Below, in pieces: positions 25,061-34,148 of a stretch of 64,000 nt of DNA; positions within the stretch are counted from its first letter, which is position 1; every line of letters begins with the position of its first letter. Made by a program: the position numbers and the translations under genes. The stretch is from Candidatus Aminicenantota bacterium (GTDB taxonomy: Bacteria > Acidobacteriota > Aminicenantia > Aminicenantales > UBA4085): contig PLMN01000019.1 of NCBI GenBank assembly GCA_003141555.1, forward strand, positions 62,001 through 126,000, in the 5' to 3' direction. A model generated the notes under the pieces. The model was not told where the DNA came from. It saw nothing but the letters and a program-made list of their open reading frames with translations, and made no database searches.

Positions 25061-27949
25061 TCACGCCTTCCGGTCGCAGATCGCCGCGTAGAGGCAGCGG
25101 GCGCACGGCTCGCCGGGAGGATCGCAGGGCCGGAACGGCACATCCGGGTCGATGATCTCGGCCAGGAGCCCTCCGATCACGGCTTCCAGCGCCTCCATCT
25201 GGCGCTCGAATTGTTCAGGATTGTCCTCCTCGTAGGCGGAGACCTCGATCCTGGGATCGAGCCGGCTTTTCCCGATCAACGCCAGGCGGCAACGGACCCT
25301 GTCCCGCGGCAGGGCATGGGCGTGCGCCAGGACCAGGTTGTAGAAAGGCAGCTGAAGGCTGTCGATCATCTTGCTCCAGGAGCCGCGGTCGGAGGGGACG
25401 AGCTTCCGGAGCTTGCGGGCCGAGGGCTTGCGCGGCGAGCCGGTCTTGTAATCCAGGACGTACAGGTCTCCGCCGCGCCGCTCGATCCGGTCCGTCCTGG
25501 CCGCGAGCTTGAAAGTCCGGCCGCCGTATTCCCAATCGATCCGGGTCGTCTTCTCGAGGCCGAGAATGGTCAGCTCGCTCCCCTTCTCTTCCAGGGCGCG
25601 GAGGACCGGGAGCTGGTAGTCCGTCAGGAAATCGGCCAGGTGGCGGCGGACCTGGAGGCGCATGAGATACGGGGCGCCGGCGAGGTCGGAGCCGTAGCTT
25701 TGCTCGAAATGGCGGTCTACGACCCGCCGCATCTCCGCCGGATCGAGGTCGGACGCGCGGAGCGGCCGGCCGACGGACCTTTCGAAAAAATCTTCCAGGA
25801 TGCCGTGGACGAAGGTCCCGATGTCCTTTCGCTCCATGTCCTCCTGCACATGCTCCTTCTCCCGGAGGCCCAGGACCTGGGCGAAATAAAATTGGAGGGG
25901 GCAGGCCAGATAGGCGCCGAGGGACGTGGCCGAATAGGAGAACAGGCGCAGGTCTTCGATCACCTCGGGCGTCTTGGGAACGGAAGCGGGCTCGTCCGAC
26001 TGCAGGGCCACCCGATATTGGACCGTCCGGACATAGGCCTCGGCGCGCGGCCGGCGCTCGGCTTTTTGCTTTTCCCAGAGCAGGGCCTCGACGAAGCGGC
26101 TCCGCTCCTTGTCCTTGTTCTCGACGAAATAGACGTGCGCTCGGCCCGCCCCGCGCACCAGCACGTCGAAATAGTAGGCCATCCGCCGCTCATGGTCCTT
26201 GTAGGTCGGCAGCCCCAGCGCCTGGCGGGCCGCGAACGGCAGGAGCGTGTCCGATTTCCGGAAGCCGGGGATCACGCCCTCGTTCATGTCGAGGATATGG
26301 ACCTCGTCGAAGGACAGACCGCGCGTCTCCCAGAATCCCAGCACCTGCAGGCCCCGGAGAGGCGTCCCGAAGAACGGGACGGCGCCGGAGGCCGTCACCT
26401 TGCGGAACAGGCTGAAGTAGCTCGCCTTCTCCTCGAACGCGATCCCGCGCAGCTCGGACCGGGCCAGACCGTCGAGGCGCGCGGCGAAGGCCTCGGCGTA
26501 GGGATGGAAGAAATAGTGCTGCCGGGCCGTGCTCGTCCGGGCGATGAAATCGAGGGCCGCGATCGCCTTCTCGGCGAAATCGCCGACGTTCGCGATCCGG
26601 ACGAAAGGCGCGATCAGGCGGGCGTGGATCGCCCGGAGGTGGCCGCGCAGGCTCTCGAGGGGCGGCGCGTCGTCGACGCCCCGGATGCGCTCCTTGACCT
26701 CCTCCCAGATCCGGACATCGCTCTCGAGCTCCTCGAGCGACCAGACGGACCGCATGCGCCGGCGGGTCAGCTCCTCCTCGATCGCGTGGAACAGGATCCG
26801 GGTGAGATCGGTCCGCCTCTCCGCGCCCGGAAAATAGATGTTCTTGGCGTAGGGATGCAGGACGAACCGGAGGTAATGCGGGGCGTAGACGCGGCCTTCC
26901 TCATCGAGCGAGGCCAGGAGCTCGAGGAGCTTGTCGAAGAAAGTGAAGATGGGCGTGCGGCCGAGCGGATAGCCCATCGAGATGTTGTAGTCGTCCTCGG
27001 GCAGCGTGGAGAGCGTTTGTTGGTAGAGGGGGAACAGGCTTTCGGCCGCCGGCAGGACGACGACCTGCCGCTCGTCGAGCCGCGATGGATCCCTCAGCCG
27101 GGATTCCAAGGCCTTGTTCAGGGCGAAAACCTGGCCATGGGTATCGGGGCTCTTGGTGAATTCCATATCGGGCAGCGGGAACGGGCCTCCCCCCTCCTCC
27201 GGCCCGGGCGGCGAGCCGGCGCCCAGCGCCTCGGCCGCGGCTTCGATCCCCGCCCCGTGGACCAGGATGAGCGACGCGCCCTCCCAGGCCGCAATCGTCC
27301 GGACGATCTCGCGCTCGAGGGCCGACAGGCTGAAGAACCCGGCGACGAGGAACGCGTCAATGTCCGGGAAGAGGTCGTGCCGCAGTCCGGCCCGGACATC
27401 CCGAGTTCGCGTCGCCCGCGTCGAGAATCCCCGGCGGTCCAGCTCCTCCAGGAGCTTCTCGTAGAAAAACGACAGGAACTGGAGGCTGCGGCCCGATTCG
27501 GGAGGCACGCGCTCCGAGGACAGGATGTCCGTCCGGCGCAGGTCCTCGGGCTTGACGCCCGCCAGGACCAGCTCCTCGATGTCTTGGAAGATCTTGTTCC
27601 CGACGGGGAAGAAGCGGTCGGCCGAAAGGAAATGCGCGCCGCCCAGCCGGTCGGACGCTCCGCGATGGATGGCGAAAAGCAGCGCCACGGCGTCCAAGGC
27701 GTCGATCGGCCGGCTCCGCATCCCGAGGCGTTCGGCATGGACACGGTCCACGAATCCTTCGAGCGAGTCGATGCGCGGCGGGAGGAACGCCCCCTTGGCG
27801 AACTCGGCCAGGACCTTGCGCAGGGCGGCCGACGGCCGCTTCTCGGGGAAGATGACCCACGAGCGGCCGTAATCGCGTCCCTCGGGCACGAGGCGGCCGG
27901 CGATCGTCCGGACCAGGTCCGCCCGCGGCGACAGCCAGGCGACGCTCAT
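25061..27949 (-). CDS. addB: AddB-like PD-(D/E)XK nuclease/helicase-fold subunit
   Basis: 962 residues; partner of AddA in double-strand-break end resection. The N-terminal half has the inactivated helicase fold of AddB: no Walker A is present (the start reads WLSPRADLVRTIAGRL). The C-terminal nuclease has GTFVHGILEDFF, then LYVLDYKTGSPRKP (Asp and Lys of the active site). Four cysteines match the AddB iron-sulfur staple: one in YLACPLQFYF and three in EPCARCLYAAICD (C-x2-C-x5-C). The ATG overlaps the addA stop (ATGA). Confidence 0.85.
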   Translation of the reverse strand: MSVAWLSPRADLVRTIAGRLVPEGRDYGRSWVIFPEKRPSAALRKVLAEFAKGAFLPPRIDSLEGFVDRVHAERLGMRSRPIDALDAVALLFAIHRGASDRLGGAHFLSADRFFPVGNKIFQDIEELVLAGVKPEDLRRTDILSSERVPPESGRSLQFLSFFYEKLLEELDRRGFSTRATRTRDVRAGLRHDLFPDIDAFLVAGFFSLSALEREIVRTIAAWEGASLILVHGAGIEAAAEALGAGSPPGPEEGGGPFPLPDMEFTKSPDTHGQVFALNKALESRLRDPSRLDERQVVVLPAAESLFPLYQQTLSTLPEDDYNISMGYPLGRTPIFTFFDKLLELLASLDEEGRVYAPHYLRFVLHPYAKNIYFPGAERRTDLTRILFHAIEEELTRRRMRSVWSLEELESDVRIWEEVKERIRGVDDAPPLESLRGHLRAIHARLIAPFVRIANVGDFAEKAIAALDFIARTSTARQHYFFHPYAEAFAARLDGLARSELRGIAFEEKASYFSLFRKVTASGAVPFFGTPLRGLQVLGFWETRGLSFDEVHILDMNEGVIPGFRKSDTLLPFAARQALGLPTYKDHERRMAYYFDVLVRGAGRAHVYFVENKDKERSRFVEALLWEKQKAERRPRAEAYVRTVQYRVALQSDEPASVPKTPEVIEDLRLFSYSATSLGAYLACPLQFYFAQVLGLREKEHVQEDMERKDIGTFVHGILEDFFERSVGRPLRASDLDPAEMRRVVDRHFEQSYGSDLAGAPYLMRLQVRRHLADFLTDYQLPVLRALEEKGSELTILGLEKTTRIDWEYGGRTFKLAARTDRIERRGGDLYVLDYKTGSPRKPSARKLRKLVPSDRGSWSKMIDSLQLPFYNLVLAHAHALPRDRVRCRLALIGKSRLDPRIEVSAYEEDNPEQFERQMEALEAVIGGLLAEIIDPDVPFRPCDPPGEPCARCLYAAICDRKA

Positions 27950-30900
27950 GCCACAATCTCCCGCCGGCCCTGATCGACATAGGCCAGCAAGGCGCGCACC
28001 GGCAGGCCGGGATAGAGCTCGACCAGGAGAGCCCGATAGACCGCCATCTGCTCCCGATCGGCCTTTTCACGGGCGGCCTTGAGCGCCGGATCGGGATCGC
28101 CGGCGCCCGTCTTGAAGTCGAGGACCGTGACCCTGTCCGCGTCGACGACCACGCGGTCCATGCGGAAGGCCTGGCCCCGGCCGTCGCAGACGCTATGTTC
28201 GCGGAACACGCTCCGGCCGGGCTTTCGAAGGAAAAGCTCGGCCGGCGGAATCCCTTCAAAATAGGAGGCCAGCCCCTGGACGATTCCGCCAACGGCTTCC
28301 CGCTCGGGCTCGGAGAGGCGCAGCCGCTCCGCGGCCGCGGCGAGGTCGCTCTCCCAACCGGCCTCGACGAACTCGAGCTCGGCCAGAAGGGCGTGGACCA
28401 GGTTTCCCCGCCGGATCTGCTCATAGTTCAGGGCCTCGCCCCGTCCTCCCGGAAGCTCCGTGGGCAGGCTGAAGCGTAGCGTCCCGGCGGCCGGAGGCGC
28501 CGCGGGGCGCGGATCGAGGTCTGGGGCGGGAGGTTCGTCCGATGTCGTGAGATCCTCCGCGCCCAGGATGTTGAACGGGAATCGGCTCTTGTCCTTCTTT
28601 TCCTCCTCGTCCTCGTCCGCGTCGCTTCTCCCGCGCATCACCCCGATGACGTGAAGCTCAACGCTCGCCCGGGTCAGGGCGACATAGAGGGCGTTCAGCC
28701 GGTCGACGTTCTGCCGGCGCCGCGTCTCGTCATAGACGCTTTTCAGATCATCATCCGCCGCAATCAGATCCTTGTTGAGCTTCCAGACCTCGACGCGGCC
28801 CTCCTCCTCGTGGAGATAGAACTCGTCGGGCTTGAACGCCTCCTCGTAGAGCAGCAGGATCACGGCCGGGAATTCCAGCCCCTTGGCCTTGTGGATGCTC
28901 ATGATCTTGACGGCCTCGAGGCCGGAGGGGACGTCGATGTTCATGCCGGAATCGCCCGCGGTCTCGTCCTCGGCCACGTCGAGGAATTCGCGGAGATCGT
29001 TGCGACCCTGTCCCTCGAAATCCTTGATCGTCTCGAGGAGCTTGGCTAGGGCAGCTTCCTCCTCGGGGAAGAGGTCGAAAAGGCGAAACGCCCGAAAAGC
29101 CTGGGTCACCAGATCGTACAGGGGCGCGTAGCCCGCGGTCTTGAAAAACGGCTCGAAATACGCCGTCCAGAGCCGGGGAAACGCGCGGCGGAAAGCGACG
29201 TAGAGGGGCGACGTCCTCGATTTGCGGCATTCGAACAGGAAGGCGCGGACGTCCGCCTCCCCCTCATGCGCCCCGTCGGCGGCGAGGTTTCGGGCCAGTG
29301 CTCCGCCGAGCAGGAACTCGGCGAACGACAGATCGTCCGGCGGCGAATCCAGGAAGCGGAGGAAGGCCATCACCTCGGCCGCGATCTTGCGCTTCCGGAC
29401 GTCGAGGCTGCTGAAGGGGATGAAGGGCACCCCCCGCTCATTGAGCCAGGATGCGGCCCTGACCACGAACTCGTTGCGGTAGGTGAGGATGGCGATGTCG
29501 GACCAGGCGAACCCGCGCGCCCGGAGGTCGAGGACGCGGCTCTGGAGGACGGCCTTTTCCAGCGGATGCGCATCGTTGCGGTCCAGGACCTTGTAGGTGA
29601 CATAGCCCTTCTTGCGGTGTTCCGGCCGGACATCCTGGTCCCATTCGTTCAGCCGGTTTTCGGAGGCCACCGACCGGAAATACTCCAGGCTTTCGGCCTT
29701 GTCGGCCCCCCTTTCCCGAGCGCCGGCTTCTTCGTCCCCGCCGCCCGCGGGATTTGCGGCGTCCTCGGCGGCGTCGTCCTTCCCTTTTGCGCTCAGCCTT
29801 TCGAGAAAAATCGACTTGACGTAGTCGAGGACGCGCTCGCGGCTCCGGAAGTTCCGGGAAAGGTCGCGGACCTGGACGCCCTCGACCGACGGGAAGGGAT
29901 TGCCGCCCTCCTCCTCCATGCCTTTCATGATCCGGAAGTCCGCCGCCCGGAAGCCGTAGATGGCCTGCTTGGCATCGCCCACGATGAACAGGCTCCCCGC
30001 CTGGGCCAGGGAGTTTTCGATCAGCGGCACGAGGTCCTTCCACTGGATGAGCGACGTGTCCTGGAACTCGTCGATGAGGTAATGATAGATGCGGTCCCCC
30101 AGCCGGAAATAAATATCGGGGACGACGCCGTCCTCGATATAACGGTACAGCTCGCGGTTGATGTCCTCGATGAACACGATCTCCTGCTGGCGCTTAATGT
30201 CGTCGAGGACTTTGTCGAGCGAGGCATGGGCCAGGAGGTAGGGATGGAAAAAGCTCCGGGCATAAAGCGAGAGATACTTGTTCGTCCAGGTTTCGAGCCT
30301 CGCCCAGGCCCCGAGGACGTCCTCGCGGGGGCCTTCCGGCTCCCCCCTCTTCGTCTTCTTGACCGGGTCGGTCTTGAAGCTCGCGCCCGCCAGATCCGAA
30401 AACCGCCCGGCCTCGATGAGCCGCCTCATTTTCGTCCAGAAGACGCTCTTCGCGTTCCGCTCGAGGCCATGCTGATCGATCGTCTCGGCGATGAAGGCCG
30501 CCGCCTCGGCGATCTTGGCCTGGGCCCGGGATTTCGGCCCGTCGAGGCCGTCGTTCCGCAGGAGGCCGGTCGTCGCGGCGAGACGGGCGTGGAAGGACAG
30601 GAGCTTGGCCTTGATCTCGGGCGCCGGGTCCCAGGGGAAGCTGGCCGCGTCCTTCATGTTGGTCAGGATGTACTCGACGATCCGCGACAGGTTTTCGCCC
30701 TCGGCGGTCCCCGGCGCGGCCCGCCGGAGATAGCGGGCGAAGGCGTACTCGATCAGGCCCGCGTTCTCGAGGACGATCTCGAAATCGGGCGAATGGCCCA
30801 GGTCGAGGGCCGAGGCCTTGAACACGGCGGCCATGAAGCCGTCGATGGTGTCCACCTGGAAGTCCGTGTAATGGGCCAGGATCCGATCGACCGCGGCCCC

Positions 30901-31227
30901 GGCCTCGCCTCGCAGGCGGTCGCGCTCGAGATCGACGATCTCGAGCACGGCCGGCGTCTTCTTGTCGTCGCCGAAATAGCAGGCTTTCAGCCAGTCCAGG
31001 ATTCGGTCCTTCATCTCCCGCGCGGCGTTCTTGGTGAAGGTGATGGCCAGCATGTTGCGGAGGTCGGCGGGAGATTCGGCCCTGATCCTCTCCGAGAGGA
31101 GGAACTGGACGAAGCGGAGCGAGAGGGTATGGGTCTTGCCCGAGCCAGCCGAGGCCTTGAGCAGCACGAATTCGGGAAAAGCGATATCCCGGTCGCGGGT
31201 CAGGGTGAAGGATTTTTTCTTGGGCAT
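27946..31227 (-). CDS. addA: AddA-like UvrD-family helicase-nuclease
   Basis: 1093-residue superfamily 1A helicase with a C-terminal RecB-type nuclease. Motif I is LLKASAGSGKTHTLSLRF, Ia is LAITFTKNAAREMKDRI, motif II is YLIDEFQDTSLIQW, III is VGDAKQAIYGFRAAD, IV is LSRNFRSRERVLDYV, V/VI are MSIHKAKGLEFPAVIL and LNALYVALTRAS. The nuclease active site is VTVLDFKTGAGDPDP near residue 1040. It processes broken DNA ends for RecA loading together with AddB. It begins an operon with addB; upstream lies the covarying hairpin at 31296-31327. Confidence 0.93.
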   Translation of the reverse strand: MPKKKSFTLTRDRDIAFPEFVLLKASAGSGKTHTLSLRFVQFLLSERIRAESPADLRNMLAITFTKNAAREMKDRILDWLKACYFGDDKKTPAVLEIVDLERDRLRGEAGAAVDRILAHYTDFQVDTIDGFMAAVFKASALDLGHSPDFEIVLENAGLIEYAFARYLRRAAPGTAEGENLSRIVEYILTNMKDAASFPWDPAPEIKAKLLSFHARLAATTGLLRNDGLDGPKSRAQAKIAEAAAFIAETIDQHGLERNAKSVFWTKMRRLIEAGRFSDLAGASFKTDPVKKTKRGEPEGPREDVLGAWARLETWTNKYLSLYARSFFHPYLLAHASLDKVLDDIKRQQEIVFIEDINRELYRYIEDGVVPDIYFRLGDRIYHYLIDEFQDTSLIQWKDLVPLIENSLAQAGSLFIVGDAKQAIYGFRAADFRIMKGMEEEGGNPFPSVEGVQVRDLSRNFRSRERVLDYVKSIFLERLSAKGKDDAAEDAANPAGGGDEEAGARERGADKAESLEYFRSVASENRLNEWDQDVRPEHRKKGYVTYKVLDRNDAHPLEKAVLQSRVLDLRARGFAWSDIAILTYRNEFVVRAASWLNERGVPFIPFSSLDVRKRKIAAEVMAFLRFLDSPPDDLSFAEFLLGGALARNLAADGAHEGEADVRAFLFECRKSRTSPLYVAFRRAFPRLWTAYFEPFFKTAGYAPLYDLVTQAFRAFRLFDLFPEEEAALAKLLETIKDFEGQGRNDLREFLDVAEDETAGDSGMNIDVPSGLEAVKIMSIHKAKGLEFPAVILLLYEEAFKPDEFYLHEEEGRVEVWKLNKDLIAADDDLKSVYDETRRRQNVDRLNALYVALTRASVELHVIGVMRGRSDADEDEEEKKDKSRFPFNILGAEDLTTSDEPPAPDLDPRPAAPPAAGTLRFSLPTELPGGRGEALNYEQIRRGNLVHALLAELEFVEAGWESDLAAAAERLRLSEPEREAVGGIVQGLASYFEGIPPAELFLRKPGRSVFREHSVCDGRGQAFRMDRVVVDADRVTVLDFKTGAGDPDPALKAAREKADREQMAVYRALLVELYPGLPVRALLAYVDQGRREIVA

Positions 31228-31295
31228 CGGAAAGGGATCGCTGGGCGTTCCCTGGAAGCATTTATATCAGGGGGTCCCGAGAGAGTCAACGGCCC

Positions 31296-31327
31296 CACTC
31301 GGTCGCGCCTACCACCGCGACCGAGTG
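31296..31327. repeat. Intergenic 12-bp hairpin, copy 1 of a covarying pair
   Basis: CACTCGGTCGCG (31296-31307) and CGCGACCGAGTG (31316-31327) are perfectly complementary around the 8-nt loop CCTACCAC. It lies between divergent addA and the DMT permease gene. The loop and stem ends recur at 40509-40540, while the middle of the stem differs by paired changes. No T tract follows on either strand, so it is not an obvious terminator. Confidence 0.75.
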
Positions 31328-31356
31328 TCCGCTAGCCACGGAACGAGCTTTTCCCC

Positions 31357-31362
31357 TATAAT
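31357..31362 (+). promoter_or_regulatory. Possible -10 box of the DMT/GH28 unit
   Basis: A perfect TATAAT only two bases before the GTG at 31365. If used, transcription would start near 31369 and translation would begin at the in-frame TTG at 31380. No recognisable -35 hexamer is present. Confidence 0.35.
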
Positions 31363-31364
31363 CT

Positions 31365-32492
31365 GTGTCGGATCGCCCGTTGAACAAACGCGCCTATCTT
31401 TATGTCGTCGCCTCGGCCGTGCTGTTCGGCTTGAGCGCCCCTCTGTCCAAGATCCTCGTCCGGGGCATCTCCCCCGTGGCGCTCGCCGGGCTGCTTTACC
31501 TGGGAGCGTTCGTCGGGCTTTCGATCTTCGCGCTCGGCCGCCGCTTTCTCCGGAAGGGAAAAGACGACGGCGCCGCCCCTCTCCGGAAGCGCGACGCCTT
31601 CTGGCTGGCCGGCGCCATCCTCACGGGCGGAATCGCGGGGCCGATCTGCCTCCTCGCCGGCCTTTCGCGAGTCTCGGGCACGACGGCCTCCTTGCTGCTC
31701 AATCTCGAGGGGGTGGCGACCGCGCTCATTGCCGTTCTCATCTTCCGGGAGAACGCCGGGCGCCGGATATGGATCGCCCTCGCCCTCATGACCTCGGCCG
31801 GCGTTTTTCTGAGCTGGAACCCCGGCCGGGGACGGTTCGAGGTCGCGGGCTCCCTCCTTGTCGCCCTGGCGATGGTCTGCTGGGGGCTCGACAACAACTT
31901 CACCCGCAACATCTCCGACAAGGATCCCCTGCTGATCGCCCGGATCAAAGGCCTTGTCGCGGGAACCGTTTCCCTCTCCCTGGCGATCGCGCTGGGGCTC
32001 CGCCCGCCCCTCGACCGATCCCTGCTCTGGGGGCTTCTACTGGGCGCCTTCAGCTACGGGCTGAGCCTGGTGCTCTATATCCACGCCCTGCGCCATCTCG
32101 GCGCCTTCCGGGCCGGCGCGTTCTTCAGCCTGGCCCCGTTCATCGGAGCGCTCGTCTCGCTCGCCATCCTTCCCGATCCGTTTCGCTGGGTCCTCTTGCC
32201 CGGAGCGGCGTTCATGGCCCTCGGCGTCGTCCTCCTTGCGGGGGAAAGGCACGAGCATCGTCACCGGCACGAGCGCCTGGTCCACACCCACGCCCATGTC
32301 CATGGAGACGGCCATCACGCCCACGACCACAGCGGCCCGGCCGCGCCGGCCGAAGCCCACAGCCACGAGCACGTCCACGCGGAGATCGACCACGTCCACG
32401 GGCATTGGCCCGATATTCATCACCGGCACGGACATCCGGGGCCGGAGAACGGCGGCCGGCCCGGCCGCCCCGAAAAGGAGACCGAACCATGA
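31365..32492 (+). CDS. DMT/EamA family permease with histidine-rich tail
   Basis: 375 residues. About ten membrane spans form two EamA repeats (AYLYVVASAVLFGLSAPLSKIL and LVALAMVCWGLDNNFTRNI begin them). After the last span (about residue 290) a soluble tail of some 70 residues carries 23 histidines in His-X-His runs such as RHEHRHRHE, HTHAHVHGDGHHAHDH and HSHEHVH, suggesting Zn, Ni or Co binding. The start is GTG at 31365 or TTG at 31380. Its stop overlaps the start of the GH28 gene (ATGA). Confidence 0.85.
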   Translation: MSDRPLNKRAYLYVVASAVLFGLSAPLSKILVRGISPVALAGLLYLGAFVGLSIFALGRRFLRKGKDDGAAPLRKRDAFWLAGAILTGGIAGPICLLAGLSRVSGTTASLLLNLEGVATALIAVLIFRENAGRRIWIALALMTSAGVFLSWNPGRGRFEVAGSLLVALAMVCWGLDNNFTRNISDKDPLLIARIKGLVAGTVSLSLAIALGLRPPLDRSLLWGLLLGAFSYGLSLVLYIHALRHLGAFRAGAFFSLAPFIGALVSLAILPDPFRWVLLPGAAFMALGVVLLAGERHEHRHRHERLVHTHAHVHGDGHHAHDHSGPAAPAEAHSHEHVHAEIDHVHGHWPDIHHRHGHPGPENGGRPGRPEKETEP

Positions 32493-34138
32493 CTCCGAAA
32501 TTCCACCCTGCGCCGCTCGTTATAGCGGCGATCCTCATCCTCGCCGGGGCCGGCCGCGTCGCTCCCATGACGGCCCCGGCTTCCTCGTCCCCGACGTTCA
32601 ACGTCCGCGAGTTCGGCGCGACCGGCGTCAAAGCCGACGATGCCCGGGCCGCGATCCAAAGGACCATCGATGCCTGCGCCGCGGCCGGCGGAGGCCTGGT
32701 CTATGTCCCGCCGGGCGAGTACTCCACCGGGACGATTCATCTGCGGAGCGGGGTCCGGCTCTACATTGAGGCGGGGGCGACCGTCTTTTCCATCAAAAAG
32801 AAAGAGGCGTTCGACAAGGACGCCCTCTTTTACGGCGAGGACCTGACCGGCGTCACTCTCGAAGGCCGGGGCACGATCGACGGCCAGGCGGGATACGTCC
32901 GCCGCCTCAAGGGGGACCATCACGACGACTTCATCTACCCGAACCAGGTGGAGATGGAGAAGCTCGGCCGGCCGCTCGTCCGGAGCTTTCCGCGGGAAGA
33001 CCAGTTCGGGCACCTCGTCCTCCTTATCCGCTGTAAGGACGTCCGCATCGCCGGCCTGTCCTTCATCGATTCCCCGAGCTGGACGATCCGGCCCTACGGC
33101 TGCGAGCGGCTGACGATCGACGGGGTCCGCATCCGGTCGAGCCTGCAGGACGGGGTCTGGGCCGACGGGATCGATCCCGACGGCTGCAAGGACGTGCGCA
33201 TCGCGAACTCGACGATCGAGACGGGCGACGACGCCCTCGTCTTCTATTCGATGAACTGGTTCGGGCCGGCCCTCCCGTGCGAGAACATCACCGTCACGAA
33301 CTGCCGCCTCTCCTCCGCTTCGAGCGCGATCAAGTTCTGCGACGGCAACATGAACGCCATCCGCAACGTGACGATCGACAACTGCGTCATCACCGACTCC
33401 AACCGGGGGATCGCCTTCATGGACTTCGACGGCGGGGTGGTGGAGAACATCATCCTCTCCAACCTGACGATCGACTGCGTCCGCTACGAGTGGTTCTGGT
33501 GGGGCGACGGCGAGCCCTTCCATTTCAACGTGAAGAAGCGGAGCGAGGTCCACCGGGATTCGAAGAAGGAGGACGACCGGCCGGCCGGCCACATCCGGAA
33601 CGTCAAGATCGCCAACGTCATCGCCCGGGGCCGAGGGTCGAGCGTCTGCAACGGCCATCCGGACGCCTGGCTCGAGGGGATCACGTTCGACAATGTCAAG
33701 CTCGTCCTCGCCCACGACCCGGCCGCAGCCTACGACAAGGCGGTCAACGCCTTGACCTTCAAGCAGGTCCGGAACCTGAAGCTGCGAAACCTCGAAATCG
33801 TGTGGGATAAGCCGGAATACGGCCGCTGGGAGAGCGCCCTCGTGCTCGACGAGATCCAGGGCCTGGAGATCGACGGCTTCCAGGGCCGGCAGGCGCCCTC
33901 CGACCGGGTCGTCGCGGAGGCCGAGGGCAAGGCCGCGATCGTCCTGCGCCAGGTCGAAGGCGCCGTCGTGCGCGGCGGGACGGCGGCGCCCGGGACCGGG
34001 ACGTTCGTCGAGGTCCAGGGACCGAAGAGCCGGGACATCGTCCTCGCCGGGAACGACGTCCGGCGGGCGAAGACGCCCTACCGCCTGAGCATGGGCGCCG
34101 GGCCCGCGTCGGTCAGGGAGATGAACGGCATCCGGTAG
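32489..34138 (+). CDS. Secreted GH28 (polygalacturonase-like) protein
   Basis: 549 residues: signal peptide (VIAAILILAGAGRVAP), then a right-handed parallel beta-helix. FNVREFGATGVKADDARAAI and GGGLVYVPPGEYSTGTIHL are the pectate-lyase-fold start; GRGTIDGQAG, DGIDPDGCKDVRIANSTIETGDDALVF gives the acidic residues of GH28 (WADGID and GDD). The GHG histidine motif of true polygalacturonases is not visible (SSASSAIKF in its place), so substrate may differ from pectin. AAGGAG lies before the ATG, which overlaps the permease stop codon. Confidence 0.87.
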   Translation: MTPKFHPAPLVIAAILILAGAGRVAPMTAPASSSPTFNVREFGATGVKADDARAAIQRTIDACAAAGGGLVYVPPGEYSTGTIHLRSGVRLYIEAGATVFSIKKKEAFDKDALFYGEDLTGVTLEGRGTIDGQAGYVRRLKGDHHDDFIYPNQVEMEKLGRPLVRSFPREDQFGHLVLLIRCKDVRIAGLSFIDSPSWTIRPYGCERLTIDGVRIRSSLQDGVWADGIDPDGCKDVRIANSTIETGDDALVFYSMNWFGPALPCENITVTNCRLSSASSAIKFCDGNMNAIRNVTIDNCVITDSNRGIAFMDFDGGVVENIILSNLTIDCVRYEWFWWGDGEPFHFNVKKRSEVHRDSKKEDDRPAGHIRNVKIANVIARGRGSSVCNGHPDAWLEGITFDNVKLVLAHDPAAAYDKAVNALTFKQVRNLKLRNLEIVWDKPEYGRWESALVLDEIQGLEIDGFQGRQAPSDRVVAEAEGKAAIVLRQVEGAVVRGGTAAPGTGTFVEVQGPKSRDIVLAGNDVRRAKTPYRLSMGAGPASVREMNGIR

Positions 34139-34148
34139 GGATCCGGCC

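Noticed and set aside
25211-27973. A 920-codon open frame on the plus strand
   Set aside because: Antisense shadow of addB, with no recognisable motifs.
31296-31327. Rho-independent terminator
   Set aside because: No T tract on either strand and the position is between divergent genes.
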